The notes below the pieces were generated by a model. The model worked only from the letters and a program-made list of their open reading frames with translations. It ran no database searches and was not told where the DNA came from. A DNA stretch of 64,000 nucleotides from JAODBJ01 sp963782465 (GTDB lineage Bacteria > Actinomycetota > Acidimicrobiia > IMCC26256 > PALSA-610): positions 496,001 through 560,000 of the forward strand of contig CAWAJR010000002.1 of the NCBI GenBank assembly GCA_963782465.1, written 5' to 3'. Shown piece after piece: positions 34,780-43,372 of this stretch (position 1 is the stretch's first letter; each line of letters opens with the position of its first letter). The position numbers and the translations under genes were made by a program.

Positions 34780-35669
34780 GGGCGAGGCGCGTGCCGATCG
34801 AGGGTGATGCACAGCCCTTCGTGGGCCGCGATGACCTCGGGCCCACCGATACGGGCCGAGTAGTCGCTCGCGTCGCGCCTGATCATGTCGATCGTGTCGT
34901 CGCAGTGGCCGGGATCATGGTGGAAGAGCGCCAGCTTGTGCGCACCCGACTCGCGTGCCACGTGCGTCGCGTAGTTGATCGTGCAGTGGCCCCAGTCGCG
35001 CTTCGGGCCCCATTCGCTCGCGGTGTGTTGGGCGTCGTGGATCAGCAGGTCGACGCCGTCGCACAGTTCGAGCACCTCGTGCGGGACGTAGTCGTCGGGG
35101 TCGTCGGGGCAGCAGCCGGGACCGTGGTCGGGGATGTACGCGACCGACGCGCCGTTCCAGTCGACGCGGTAGCCGAGCGTGGGACCGACGTGGCGCACCC
35201 AGCGGGAACGCACCTTGGCGTGGCCGACCGGGAAGTCGTCGTCGCCGGTGTCGTGGAAGCGGATGTCGCCGGTGAGGTCGCGGGGCCGGATCGGGAAGAA
35301 CGGCGGGCGCATCAGCTGCGCGAACACGTCGCCGAGCGGTGCGTCGTCCTGGCGGGGACCGTAGATGTCGAGGGCGGAACCTTCGCGGTGCAACGGCGTG
35401 AAGAACGGGAGGCCCTGCACGTGGTCCCAGTGGAGGTGGGTGAGGAGCACCGAACCCTGGAAGACGCCGTTGTCGAAGTGGTCGGACTGGGCGTTCATGT
35501 GCTCGCCGTAGGGGCGGATGCCGGTGCCGAGGTCGAGCACCATCGGATGGTGGCCTTCGGCTTCGAGCACCACGCACGACGAGTGACCGCCGTAGCGCTC
35601 GTAGCGCGGTCCTTCGCACGGGGTTGAGCCCCGGACACCCCAGAAGCCGACCGAGACGCCCCTCGACAT
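34776..35669 (-). CDS. MBL-fold hydrolase (phosphodiesterase-like)
   Basis: 297 aa. It begins VGFWGVRGSTPCEG, a common start of MBL-fold phosphodiesterase/RNase Z-like proteins. The metal motif is LTHLHWDHVQG (H78, H80, D82, H83). Further ligands lie in AYIPDHGPG, LIHDAQHT and LALFHHDP. The ATG at 35669 lies 8 nt after TATCCT, and there is no ribosome site, so a leaderless transcript is likely. It is coupled to the flavin reductase gene. The substrate could be a cyclic nucleotide or other phosphodiester; not determined. Confidence 0.85.
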   Translation of the reverse strand: MSRGVSVGFWGVRGSTPCEGPRYERYGGHSSCVVLEAEGHHPMVLDLGTGIRPYGEHMNAQSDHFDNGVFQGSVLLTHLHWDHVQGLPFFTPLHREGSALDIYGPRQDDAPLGDVFAQLMRPPFFPIRPRDLTGDIRFHDTGDDDFPVGHAKVRSRWVRHVGPTLGYRVDWNGASVAYIPDHGPGCCPDDPDDYVPHEVLELCDGVDLLIHDAQHTASEWGPKRDWGHCTINYATHVARESGAHKLALFHHDPGHCDDTIDMIRRDASDYSARIGGPEVIAAHEGLCITLDRHAPRP

Positions 35670-35677
35670 GGGCGGGG

Positions 35678-35683
35678 AGGATA
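35678..35683 (-). promoter_or_regulatory. Putative -10 box of the MBL hydrolase gene
   Basis: TATCCT on the minus strand, 8 nt before ATG 35669. Confidence 0.4.
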
Positions 35684-35795
35684 CCCACGCTGCGGGGGGC
35701 GTCAACCTCAGCCGGGCCGAAATCGCGCACATCGTCGCGAGAAGCGCGCACGGCCGGGCCGCGGGCCGCGAATGGTCGGGCCGCGAGCCTCGCGC

Positions 35796-36320
35796 TCAAC
35801 CGGCCGAGGGTGCCGGACCGCTCGAGCGGGCGTCCTCGACGGCGACGAGCGCGTCGCGCAGTTGCTGGATCCAGTCGCCCTGGTGATCGCGCACGAGCCG
35901 GACGCACCAGGCGAGCGCTTCGGACCGGCTGCGGGCGACGCCGGCGCCGACCAGGGTGTCGAGCACCTGCCGTTCGGGCATCCGCAGGCGGGTCATCACC
36001 GGCACCGAGAGCGTGGTGAACAGTTCTCGCTCTTCGCCGCACATCGCCCCCCACGCGACCTTGCGGCCGGTGCGACGCTCCGCTTCGTCGGCGATGCGCA
36101 TCCGCTGCTCGCGCGTCTCTTCGCGGAACCGCTGGATCCGGGCGCGGCGCGCGGCGTGCTTCACGCCGTCGTCGGCGTCGCCCGGGTATTCGGGTTCGGC
36201 CAGCGGGCCGACGACGAGGATCTCCTCACGGTCGACGCCGACCTCGGGCGCGGCCGTGAACCAGCCGTCGGGAAGGCGGCCCACGAACCACGCTTGTACT
36301 TTGCGTTCGCTTTCGCTCAT
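35796..36320 (-). CDS. Conserved hypothetical protein, possible RHH-like C-terminus
   Basis: 174 aa, not recognised by name. N-terminal beta-rich stretch (VQAWFVGRLPDGWFTAAPEVG, shown by its parts GRLPDGWF and EEILVVGPLAEPEYPG), a long charged helix (ARRARIQRFREETREQRMRI), and a C-terminal helical part with MPERQVLDTLVGAGVARSRS then EALAWCVRLV. That last part resembles ribbon-helix-helix or short regulator domains. It has the strongest classical promoter in the window. A regulatory protein is possible but unproven. Confidence 0.6.
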   Translation of the reverse strand: MSESERKVQAWFVGRLPDGWFTAAPEVGVDREEILVVGPLAEPEYPGDADDGVKHAARRARIQRFREETREQRMRIADEAERRTGRKVAWGAMCGEERELFTTLSVPVMTRLRMPERQVLDTLVGAGVARSRSEALAWCVRLVRDHQGDWIQQLRDALVAVEDARSSGPAPSAG

Positions 36321-36326
36321 GCTGTG

Positions 36327-36356
36327 ATTACAACATTACATATACCGGCTCGTCAA
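36327..36356 (-). promoter_or_regulatory. Sigma-70-type promoter with ATTAC direct repeat
   Basis: Minus strand: -35 TTGACG (36356-36351), 18-nt spacer, -10 TGTAAT (36332-36327), then 6 nt to ATG 36320. The plus-strand sequence GATTACAACATTACA holds two ATTAC units 3 nt apart, which might be an operator over the -10 region. Confidence 0.65.
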
Positions 36357-36378
36357 GGTCGGTAAGGCTGCCGGGTGG

Positions 36379-37236
36379 TCAAGGGCTCCCCGGGCCGCGA
36401 CCGGGCAGCAAGCCCTGGTCACGAGCGGCGAAGATCCGCTCCCACACCTCGCTCTGGAGCGCGCGTGCGGTGAGGAACGGCGCGAGTTCGGCGTCGCTCG
36501 GGCGATCGCCGTAGGCCGCCAGCGCCTCCGGCCCGGAGTTGCGCATGCAGGCGAGGTCCCAGGCGATGTTCGCCCGGCAACTGTCTTCGAAGTCGGTCCA
36601 CACGAGACCGGCGCGGGTCATGAGCACGTTGCGGCGGTGCGCGTCGCCGTGCAGGGCCTGCTCGCCGGGCCCGCCGGGCGGCGGGAGCGCGGCTGAGCAG
36701 GCGACGAGACGCTCCTGCCAGCGCGCGAGCTCGTCCGGGGCGACGACACCGGCGGCACCGAGCGCGCCGAACACGTCGGGGAGCTCGCCGAGCACCGGGC
36801 CGACGTAGGGCAACGGCTCGCCCGTGCTCAGGTCGTAGGCCGCGAGCACCGCATGCAGTTCCGCGAGCGCGGCACCGAGCGGGCGCGGTGCGGCTGTCGC
36901 ACCGCGCTCGTGCTCGACGTAGCGCCAGAACGTGAGGAAACGGCCGTCGTGGCGGTGGGGCCCGGGCGGGAGTTCGTCGGCCGGTGGGACGACGGCCGCG
37001 CCACGGTCGTACGCGAACCGCGCGACGGCGATATCGCGCGAAAGGAACGCTTCGGGGTGGGGCCTGACGACTGCCGTCGTCGACGCGATGCGCGCGACGA
37101 CCGGTGCCGGCGCGAGATGCACGATCACGTTCGCGCCGTGCTTCACCACCTCAGGTTCGTCGCACACGACACCGTGTTCGCGTGCGACGGCAACCGCCGC
37201 CGCGACCGCACGCGGCACCGACAACAGGTCGATCAT
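36379..37236 (-). CDS. Aminoglycoside phosphotransferase-family kinase
   Basis: 285 aa. The start ATG overlaps the HIT gene stop (ATGA). Kinase-fold features: HGANVIVHLAPAPVVARIA for the N-lobe, WRYVEHERG for the hinge, catalytic loop LHGDAHRRNVLM and the metal-binding WTDFEDSC. The family phosphorylates small molecules (amino sugars, choline, homoserine and others) and is not evidence of drug resistance by itself. The C-terminal end is Gly/Pro/Arg-rich. Confidence 0.85.
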   Translation of the reverse strand: MIDLLSVPRAVAAAVAVAREHGVVCDEPEVVKHGANVIVHLAPAPVVARIASTTAVVRPHPEAFLSRDIAVARFAYDRGAAVVPPADELPPGPHRHDGRFLTFWRYVEHERGATAAPRPLGAALAELHAVLAAYDLSTGEPLPYVGPVLGELPDVFGALGAAGVVAPDELARWQERLVACSAALPPPGGPGEQALHGDAHRRNVLMTRAGLVWTDFEDSCRANIAWDLACMRNSGPEALAAYGDRPSDAELAPFLTARALQSEVWERIFAARDQGLLPGRGPGSP

Positions 37237-37676
37237 TCCGCCATCGTGGCGCGGGCTCGAGCGATCGCGGCGCGCAATTTCGCGGCGATCTCCTCCATCT
37301 CCGCGTCGCTTTCGTAACGCGTGCGCGGCCAGTAGAAACCGCGCAAGCCATCCTTGCGGGCGCGCGGGATGACGTGCACGTGGAGGTGCGGGACGGCCTG
37401 GCTCACGACGTTGTTCATCGACACCCACGACCCTTGCGCACCGAGGCCGTCGACCATCGCGGCGGCGACCCGCTGCGCGGCACCGAACAGCGGTACGAGC
37501 AACCGTTCGGGAAGGTCGGGCAACGTCGCGAAGTGCTCGCGGGGCACCAGCAGGGTGTGCCCTTTGAACACCGGCCGATGGTCGAGGAAGCCGACGACGT
37601 CGGGTTCCTCGACCACCAGCGTGGCCGGCTCGGCGCCGGCGACGATCGCGCAGAACAGGCAACCGTCGGGCGCCAC
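37233..37676 (-). CDS. HIT-family nucleotide hydrolase
   Basis: 147 aa from GTG 37676. It starts with DGCLFCAIVAGAEPA and has the histidine triad PHLHVHVIP. HIT proteins hydrolyse dinucleoside polyphosphates or nucleoside phosphoramidates and AMP conjugates. The gene lies 5 nt after the DUF2510-protein gene stop and overlaps the kinase gene, so the three form an operon. Confidence 0.92.
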   Translation of the reverse strand: MAPDGCLFCAIVAGAEPATLVVEEPDVVGFLDHRPVFKGHTLLVPREHFATLPDLPERLLVPLFGAAQRVAAAMVDGLGAQGSWVSMNNVVSQAVPHLHVHVIPRARKDGLRGFYWPRTRYESDAEMEEIAAKLRAAIARARATMAE

Positions 37677-37681
37677 GGGTG

Positions 37682-38458
37682 TTACGCGGCGACCGGCTCG
37701 CGGTTCGCCAAGCGGTAGAGGTAGGCCGCGCCGATGTAGCCCATCGGCATCGTCGCCAGCGCTCCGACCCCGCACAGGATCAGGCCGGCCGCACCGGCGA
37801 GCGCGGTGAGCGCGAGCGCGACCCGCAGGCCCGGCGTCGCACCCGTGGTCTGCGAGCTGGCGCTCAGCGCCTCGCCCAGGCTCATCCGCTTGTCGATGAA
37901 GTAGAAGGGCGCAAACCCCCACACGGCGATCACGAACAGCGCGCCGACGAGGCACACCAGCGCGCCGACCGCGACCATGAGCCCCCAAACGAAGGCGAAC
38001 ACGATCCATTCGCCCCAGCGGTCGCTCGAGAACGCCTTGCCGACGTCGAGGGGTTCACCGCGGGTCACCATCAGCGCGGCATTGACGATGCCGATCGAGA
38101 GCGCCAGCGATACGACCTCGGCGATGATCCAGAAGATGAAATAGCCCACCAGGCTCTGGAACACCGCACGACCGATGAACTGCAGCACCAACTGCACGGC
38201 CAGCGGCAGGAGAATGATCGCGAGGAGCGGGCCGATGTTCTGGGTGAACTTCGACCAGCCGTACGAAAGGGCCGGGCCGGCCTGAAGCTGCTGGCTCGCG
38301 CCGCCACCCGGCGCGCCGTACTGGCCACCGGGCGGCGTGTACTGGCCACCGGGCGGCGCGTACGGAGGTGGCGGCTGGTACCCGGGCGCCTGCTCCGGCG
38401 GGTACCACTTCCCATCGGACGCAAGCCACCAACCCGGCCCTTGCGATTCGTCGCTCAT
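37682..38458 (-). CDS. DUF2510-like membrane protein with Pro/Gly-rich N-terminus
   Basis: 258 aa. ATG 38458 has GGGGAG 7 nt upstream. The N-terminus GPGWWLASDGKWYPPEQ is a DUF2510-type short motif; it is followed by PPGGQY repeats and then about six membrane helices in a glycerophosphoryl-diester/YIP1-like hydrophobic domain (LALSIGIVNAALMVTRGEP is its most conserved-looking part). Such proteins are common in Acidimicrobiia and related actinobacteria. The function is unknown. Confidence 0.75.
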   Translation of the reverse strand: MSDESQGPGWWLASDGKWYPPEQAPGYQPPPPYAPPGGQYTPPGGQYGAPGGGASQQLQAGPALSYGWSKFTQNIGPLLAIILLPLAVQLVLQFIGRAVFQSLVGYFIFWIIAEVVSLALSIGIVNAALMVTRGEPLDVGKAFSSDRWGEWIVFAFVWGLMVAVGALVCLVGALFVIAVWGFAPFYFIDKRMSLGEALSASSQTTGATPGLRVALALTALAGAAGLILCGVGALATMPMGYIGAAYLYRLANREPVAA

Positions 38459-38495
38459 TCCCGGCTCCCCTCGGTCGATCCCGCCCGTCACCCGG

Positions 38496-39002
38496 TTATT
38501 CGGGTGACGTGTACGGCCGTTGACGCGGTTTCGCGGCCTCGCGTTTGGGCACCATCACCTTGCGGCGGAAATAGCAGACTTCTTCGCCGCGCTGGTTGTA
38601 ACCGAACGTTTCGACCGTCACCACGCCACGATCAGGTTTACTTGCCGACTCCCGTTTGTCGAGGACCCTCGTCTCCGCGTAGATCGTGTCGCCGTGAAAC
38701 GTCGGCCGTTTGTGTTGCAATGTCTCCACCTCGAGATTGGCGATTGCCGCCCCGCTGACGTCCGCGACCGACATGCCGAGGACCAGCGAATAGACGAGAT
38801 TCCCCACGACCACATTCTTCCCGAATTGGGTCTGCGTCTCGGCGTACCAGGCATCCGTGTGGAGCGGATGGTGGTTCATCGTGATCATGCAGAAGAGATG
38901 GTCGTCGTACTCGGTGATCGTCTTGCCCGGCCAGTGCTTGTAGACGTCGCCCTCGATGAAGTCTTCGTAAAGCCGGCCAAAGGGCCGCTCGTGAATCGTC
39001 AT
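38496..39002 (-). CDS. MaoC-family (hotdog) dehydratase
   Basis: 168 aa. Hotdog fold with the hydratase motif region CMITMNHHPLHTD, where an Asn-His-His-Pro-x-His stretch stands in place of GDxNPxH. Also YKHWPGKTITEYDDHLF and GNLVYSLVLGMSV. This subgroup is often found beside CitE-like lyases and acyl-CoA dehydrogenases; a mesaconyl-CoA or other enoyl-CoA hydratase role is possible. The ATG lies 7 nt after TAGCCT with no ribosome site, indicating a leaderless transcript. Confidence 0.8.
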   Translation of the reverse strand: MTIHERPFGRLYEDFIEGDVYKHWPGKTITEYDDHLFCMITMNHHPLHTDAWYAETQTQFGKNVVVGNLVYSLVLGMSVADVSGAAIANLEVETLQHKRPTFHGDTIYAETRVLDKRESASKPDRGVVTVETFGYNQRGEEVCYFRRKVMVPKREAAKPRQRPYTSPE

Positions 39003-39009
39003 GACGCGG

Positions 39010-39015
39010 AGGCTA
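39010..39015 (-). promoter_or_regulatory. Putative -10 box of the MaoC gene
   Basis: TAGCCT on the minus strand, 7 nt before ATG 39002. Confidence 0.4.
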
Positions 39016-39168
39016 CTGACGGGTCACGCCCGGTTGCCGAACCGTCGCGAGGTGGCCGGAACACGGCCGCTCGTTCCTTCACCAGGTCTTACCCGACTGG
39101 GGCCGGCGACGGTAGGTTCACCGGCCGCGCCGCGAAGATCTCCCGTCACAAAACTCCCGGAGGACCGA

Positions 39169-39648
39169 ATGCCGCCTGCCAAACGAGCTACGAAAGCAAC
39201 GGCGAAGAAAGCTGCCAAGAAGGCGACCCCGACCAAACGTCGCGGGCCGCGGGCGATGAGCGCCGCGCACAAATCGGCACTCGCCGAAGGCCGCGAACAG
39301 TCGCGAATCGTCGACCGGTACCTGCGGGCCGTGACGCAGCCCAAACCACGGGGCCGCAAAGTCAGCAAGGCCGCCCTGTTCGAACGCCTCGGGAACGCGG
39401 AGAAACGCGCTCGCGCGGCGACGGGAGTCGAGCGCCTCACCGCGGCGCAGGAAGTGCGCGACCTCAGGGTGCGCATCGCGGCGGTCGACTCCGGTGACGC
39501 CGTCGACGTCGCCGCGCTCGAGAAGGCCTTCGTGAAGGTCGCGAAGGAATTCTCCGAGAAGCGCGGCATCAGTTACGGCACGTGGCGCGATACCGGGGTC
39601 AGCGCGGAGGTGCTCGCCAAGGCGGGGATCAAGCGGTCGCGGGGGTAG
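39169..39648 (+). CDS. Basic helical protein with Lys/Ala-rich histone-like tail
   Basis: 159 aa. ATG 39169 has GGAGG 6 nt upstream. The N-terminus (about 1-30) is built of ATKATAKKAAKKAT-type repeats like histone H1 or actinobacterial HU tails. The rest is helical: SAAHKSALAEGREQSRIVDRYL (core parts AAHKSALAEGR), GRKVSKAALFERL, LTAAQEVRDLRVRIAA and GISYGTWRDTGVSAEVLAKAGI. I recall close relatives in many actinobacteria with no firm function. Nucleic-acid binding is plausible from charge alone. Confidence 0.7.
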   Translation: MPPAKRATKATAKKAAKKATPTKRRGPRAMSAAHKSALAEGREQSRIVDRYLRAVTQPKPRGRKVSKAALFERLGNAEKRARAATGVERLTAAQEVRDLRVRIAAVDSGDAVDVAALEKAFVKVAKEFSEKRGISYGTWRDTGVSAEVLAKAGIKRSRG

Positions 39649-39654
39649 AACGGT

Positions 39655-40977
39655 TCACGGCGCGACCGCGAAGAGTTCCCACTCGTCGGGCACACCCTTC
39701 AAACGCCGCGAGCCGCGGTCGACGAACTTCTTCCCCGACCCGGCGACGAGGTCTTTCACGGTGCGCGACACGAGGAGTTCGCCGGCGCCCGCGGTGCGGG
39801 CCACGCGCGCACCGATGTGCACCGCGATGCCTTCGAGATCGTTCCCCGACCATTCGCATTCGCCCGTGTGCACGCCGGCGCGGATCTCGATCCCCAGTGC
39901 GTCGACTGCCTCGATGGCGGCGAGGCCGCAATCGATCGCGGCACCGGGCGTGTCGAAGTACGCGAGGAAACCGTCGCCCGACGTGTTGATCTCGTGGCCT
40001 CCGTGCCGCTCGAGCGCGCACCGTACGGCGCGGCGGTGAGCACCCAGGACGTGGCGCCACGTCCGGTCGCCGAGCGACGCCGCCCGTTCGGTGGAACGCA
40101 CGATGTCGGTGAACAACATCGTCGCGACGGTGCGGCGACCCACGGGCCGCGGCCGGAGCCCGGTCACGAACGTTTCGAGTTCCGCGAGAACCGGTTCGGG
40201 GTTCTCGAGGAAGAAGGTGTGATCGGTTCCTGCGAACTCGACGTATCGCGCCGACGCGACCCGGTCGGCGATGTAGCGGCCGTAGCGCGGGGGAATGACC
40301 GCGTTCCGACGGTTGTGCATGACGATGGTCGGTACCTCGACCCGCGGGAGCAACGGCCGGACGTCGGCGGCGTGTTCCAGACGCGCGAGCGCGACAGCTT
40401 GGGCGCGGCTCGTGCCGCGCTGTTCGATCGTGGCGAAGAAGTCGTGGACGCGCGGATCGTGCATACGGCTCGGCGCGAACATCCGGGCGAACATTCCAGT
40501 GCCGAAGTGGCTGGCGTGCGCTTCGATCAGTTCTTCCGACCGCGCCGCGCCGAGACCCGGGTAATCGTCGTCTTCGAGCAGTCGCGCCCAACCATTCACG
40601 ATGAAGAGCCCGGCCACGCGATCGGGAAAGCGCGCCGCGACCTCTATCGCGTGGCACGCGCCGGCATGCATCCCCACCACGAACGCCCGGTCGACGCCGT
40701 GCGCGTCGAGCACGGCGACGAAGTCCGCGGCTCCGTCGAGGCGCTCGCGACCGTCGATCGCGACCGGGTCGGAGCCGCCCGTACCGCGCGGGTCCATGAC
40801 GATGCACTCACCGAATTGGGCGACGCGGTCGAAGAACGGCCGCGACAGCGGGTGCTCCCACAGGGTCAGCCCCGACACGGCGCCCATCGAGAAGGCCACG
40901 ACGGGCCCACGACCGGCGGCCCGGGAACAGAGATGTGCCGAACCGCGCTGCACGTACTTCGTTCCTCGCCCGCCCAC
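39655..40977 (-). CDS. Alpha/beta hydrolase-class III nucleotidyl cyclase fusion
   Basis: 440 aa from GTG. Residues about 1-270 form an alpha/beta hydrolase fold (MDPRGTGGSD, VNGWARL, AGTDHTFFLENPE). Its elbow reads VGMHAGACH, so the nucleophile Ser is replaced by His104 and the domain is probably a sensor. Residues about 280-435 are a class III adenylate/guanylate cyclase: MLFTDIVRST and HEINTSGDGFLAYF carry the two metal Asp residues, and AVHIGARVARTAGAGELLVS is typical of the C-terminal part. It likely makes cAMP in response to a bound small molecule. Confidence 0.85.
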   Translation of the reverse strand: MGGRGTKYVQRGSAHLCSRAAGRGPVVAFSMGAVSGLTLWEHPLSRPFFDRVAQFGECIVMDPRGTGGSDPVAIDGRERLDGAADFVAVLDAHGVDRAFVVGMHAGACHAIEVAARFPDRVAGLFIVNGWARLLEDDDYPGLGAARSEELIEAHASHFGTGMFARMFAPSRMHDPRVHDFFATIEQRGTSRAQAVALARLEHAADVRPLLPRVEVPTIVMHNRRNAVIPPRYGRYIADRVASARYVEFAGTDHTFFLENPEPVLAELETFVTGLRPRPVGRRTVATMLFTDIVRSTERAASLGDRTWRHVLGAHRRAVRCALERHGGHEINTSGDGFLAYFDTPGAAIDCGLAAIEAVDALGIEIRAGVHTGECEWSGNDLEGIAVHIGARVARTAGAGELLVSRTVKDLVAGSGKKFVDRGSRRLKGVPDEWELFAVAP

Positions 40978-41023
40978 GGACGAAGATACGGACGGTCCCC
41001 CGAATCGGTTCAGCGACGATGGG

Positions 41024-41428
41024 TCACGCGCCGCGGGGATAGAGCAGCAGCTGCGTGCAGCGGTACGACGCCATCAACCGTCCCGACGACTCGTTGACGG
41101 CGGTCGCGTCCCACACCTGCGTCGTACGACCGAGGTGCAGCGACGTGGCCGTAGCGACGACGACTTCACCCTCACGTGCCGTGGAGATGAAGTTCGTCTT
41201 CGCTTCGGCGGTCGTGAAGCCACTTGCCCCGACCGGCCAGTTGCGCCCGACCCCGATCGCGCACAACGCGTCGCACAGCGCGACGACGACCGGCGCCCAC
41301 AGGAACCCGGTGCCGGCGATGAGCGCGTGGGTGACCGTGAACTCCCCGGCGATGCGGGTGTCGTCATCTTCGTGGAGCGTGATCCCGAGCAGGTCGAGAA
41401 AGTTGTGCAAGTCGTAAGGCGGCGGCAT
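41024..41428 (-). CDS. Hotdog-fold thioesterase (PaaI-like)
   Basis: 134 aa. The hotdog fold is suggested by LIAGTGFLWAPVVVALCDAL for the central helix, GFTTAEAKTNFISTAREGEV and TSLHLGRTTQVWDATAVNE, ending in YRCTQLLLYP. This layout matches PaaI/YbdB-like acyl-CoA thioesterases. The Asp in LCDAL may be the catalytic acid. It starts at ATG 41428, downstream of the methyltransferase gene and in the same direction, with a 65-nt gap. Confidence 0.75.
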   Translation of the reverse strand: MPPPYDLHNFLDLLGITLHEDDDTRIAGEFTVTHALIAGTGFLWAPVVVALCDALCAIGVGRNWPVGASGFTTAEAKTNFISTAREGEVVVATATSLHLGRTTQVWDATAVNESSGRLMASYRCTQLLLYPRGA

Positions 41429-41493
41429 TTCCCCAGTCTGCTTCGCCGGCGCCGGGAGCCGTCGAACGTTTGCGGTGAACGTCGGGCAGGGCG

Positions 41494-42138
41494 TCAGCGG
41501 CGCAGCACGACCCAGCTGGCCCGGTCGTCGAGGAACCGATCCACGACCAGACCGGCCTTCCCCGCGTCGAGCGCCAACCGCGCGTCGTCGACGTCGACGG
41601 CGCTGAAAGCCTGGTCGAAGCGCTGCCCGTCGAATTCGTACCGCATGGTCGCGTGCATCACGCCGTCGCCGCTTCGCGAGACATCGCGCAGTTCGATGGA
41701 CACCCCTTCCCGTTCGCTCCGGCCCGGTGAAGCCGTTGCCACCCAACCGGGCGGGTATCGCTCGATCAGCACGACGCCGCCCGACCGGACATGCGCGGCG
41801 CAGGTGCACAGTTGCGCGATCCGCGCCCCGGGATCGGGCACGTTCACGAAGTGGCTCGCGAGCAACACGACGTCGAAGCGCTCGTCGAGGCGCAGCGCCT
41901 CGATGTCGGCGAGCACCGTTCGCGCGCCGACGACGTGTTCGAGCATCTCGGTCGAGTTGTCGACCGCGGTGACGCGATGACCCCGCGCGATCAGTTCGTG
42001 TGTGACCCGACCGGCGCCGCAACCGAGTTCCAGTATCTCCGACCGCTCGGGGACTACCGCCGAGATCGTCGCCGCCTCCTCGCGACCCGACAGGCGGAGG
42101 TAGAGCCCGACAGGGCTGCCGTCGGGCGCGACCGCCAT
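41494..42138 (-). CDS. Class I SAM-dependent methyltransferase
   Basis: 214 aa. The SAM-binding motif ILELGCGAGRVTHELIARGH is followed by VTAVDNSTEMLEHV (acid binding the ribose) and FDVVLLASHFVNV. No substrate domain is recognisable. The start overlaps the acyl-CoA dehydrogenase stop as TGATG, so it is coupled to that gene. Small-molecule methylation is the family expectation. Confidence 0.87.
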   Translation of the reverse strand: MAVAPDGSPVGLYLRLSGREEAATISAVVPERSEILELGCGAGRVTHELIARGHRVTAVDNSTEMLEHVVGARTVLADIEALRLDERFDVVLLASHFVNVPDPGARIAQLCTCAAHVRSGGVVLIERYPPGWVATASPGRSEREGVSIELRDVSRSGDGVMHATMRYEFDGQRFDQAFSAVDVDDARLALDAGKAGLVVDRFLDDRASWVVLRR

Positions 42139-43283
42139 CAGGTCGGGCGGGCGCGGTCGAGAAGGCCGCGGGCGATGACGATGCGCTGGATCTCGTTCGT
42201 ACCCTCGCCGATCAGCATGAGCGGCGCGTCGCGGTAGTAGCGCTCGACGGGGAGATCGGTCGTGTAGCCGACCCCGCCGTGGATGCGCATCGAGTCGGCT
42301 GCGACTTCGAACGCCGTCTCGCTCGCGAACAGTTTCGCCATCCCCGCCTCGACGTCGGCGCGCTGCCCCGCCTGTTTGCGCTCGGCTGCGTTCTTCGTGA
42401 GCAGCCGGGCCGCTTCGAGCTTCGTCGCCATGTCGGCCAGCTTCATCTGGATCGCCTGGTGTTGCGCGATGGGCTTCCCCATCGTCACCCGCTCCTGCGC
42501 GTACGCGAGCGCGGCATCGAACGCGGCGCGCGCCACACCGACCGCGCGCGCCGCGATGTTGATGCGACCGACTTCAAGCGCCGAGAGGATGTAACCCAGC
42601 CCCCGGCCGGGATCGCCGAGGAGGTTCGCCACGGGCACGCGATGGTCCTGGTAGGACATCTCGACGGTTTCGATCCCGCGATAACCAAGCTTGCCGATGT
42701 CGCGGCTCACCGAGATGCCCTCGAACTTCACGCCGGGTTCCTTCTCGACGATGAGGCACGAAATGCCTTCGTCGGTACGCGCCGCGAGCGCGACCAGCCC
42801 GGCCCGCTCACCGTTGGTCACCCACATCTTGGTGCCGTTGACGATGTACTCGTCGCCGTCGCGCACCGCCCGGCACGACAGGTTGCGGGTGTCGCTCCCG
42901 GCGTCGGGTTCCGACAACGACAGGCAACCTCGCACCTCACCGGTCGCGAGCCGGGGCAACCACCGCTGCTTCTGCGCTTCGGTGCCGTTCGCCATCACCA
43001 GGCTGGCAACGATCGTGTGCGTGTTCACGACGCCGGTCAGGCTCATCCAGCCGTACGCGAGTTCCTCGATCACCCCGATGTAGGTGAGGAGGTCGAGGCC
43101 GAGGCCGCCGTACTCCTCGGGGATCGTCACACCGAACAGGCCGAGGGCCTTCATCTGCTCGACGAGGGCTTCGGGGTACCGGTTGGCCAGTTCGAATTCG
43201 GACGCGATGGGCGTCACCTCGCGCGCCACGAAACGGCGCACGGTTTCGATGACCTCGGACCTCACTTCGGGATCTGTCGCCAT
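42138..43283 (-). CDS. Acyl-CoA dehydrogenase
   Basis: 381 aa, normal length for the short/branched-chain family. Signatures: CLSLSEPDAGSDTRNLSCRA, WVTNGERA, FAD/ETF region, and the C-terminal IHGGVGYTTDLPVERYYRD with GEGTNEIQRIVIARGL, which carries the catalytic Glu. It oxidises an acyl-CoA to the 2-enoyl-CoA with transfer to ETF. The ATG lies 7 nt after TAGGCT and has no ribosome site. It leads an operon with the methyltransferase and thioesterase genes. Confidence 0.92.
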   Translation of the reverse strand: MATDPEVRSEVIETVRRFVAREVTPIASEFELANRYPEALVEQMKALGLFGVTIPEEYGGLGLDLLTYIGVIEELAYGWMSLTGVVNTHTIVASLVMANGTEAQKQRWLPRLATGEVRGCLSLSEPDAGSDTRNLSCRAVRDGDEYIVNGTKMWVTNGERAGLVALAARTDEGISCLIVEKEPGVKFEGISVSRDIGKLGYRGIETVEMSYQDHRVPVANLLGDPGRGLGYILSALEVGRINIAARAVGVARAAFDAALAYAQERVTMGKPIAQHQAIQMKLADMATKLEAARLLTKNAAERKQAGQRADVEAGMAKLFASETAFEVAADSMRIHGGVGYTTDLPVERYYRDAPLMLIGEGTNEIQRIVIARGLLDRARPT

Positions 43284-43290
43284 GGCGGGG

Positions 43291-43296
43291 AGCCTA
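43291..43296 (-). promoter_or_regulatory. Putative -10 box of the acyl-CoA dehydrogenase operon
   Basis: TAGGCT on the minus strand, 7 nt before ATG 43283. Confidence 0.4.
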
Positions 43297-43372
43297 GGTG
43301 GGCGAGGTGGGAGCGAGAACGGTGGGCAGGTTGGGAGGGAAGGAAGTGCCGACCCGGTACGTTGCCTCCCGA

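Noticed and set aside
36379..37236. Aminoglycoside resistance gene
   Set aside because: Only the broad kinase fold is supported; the family covers many housekeeping small-molecule kinases.
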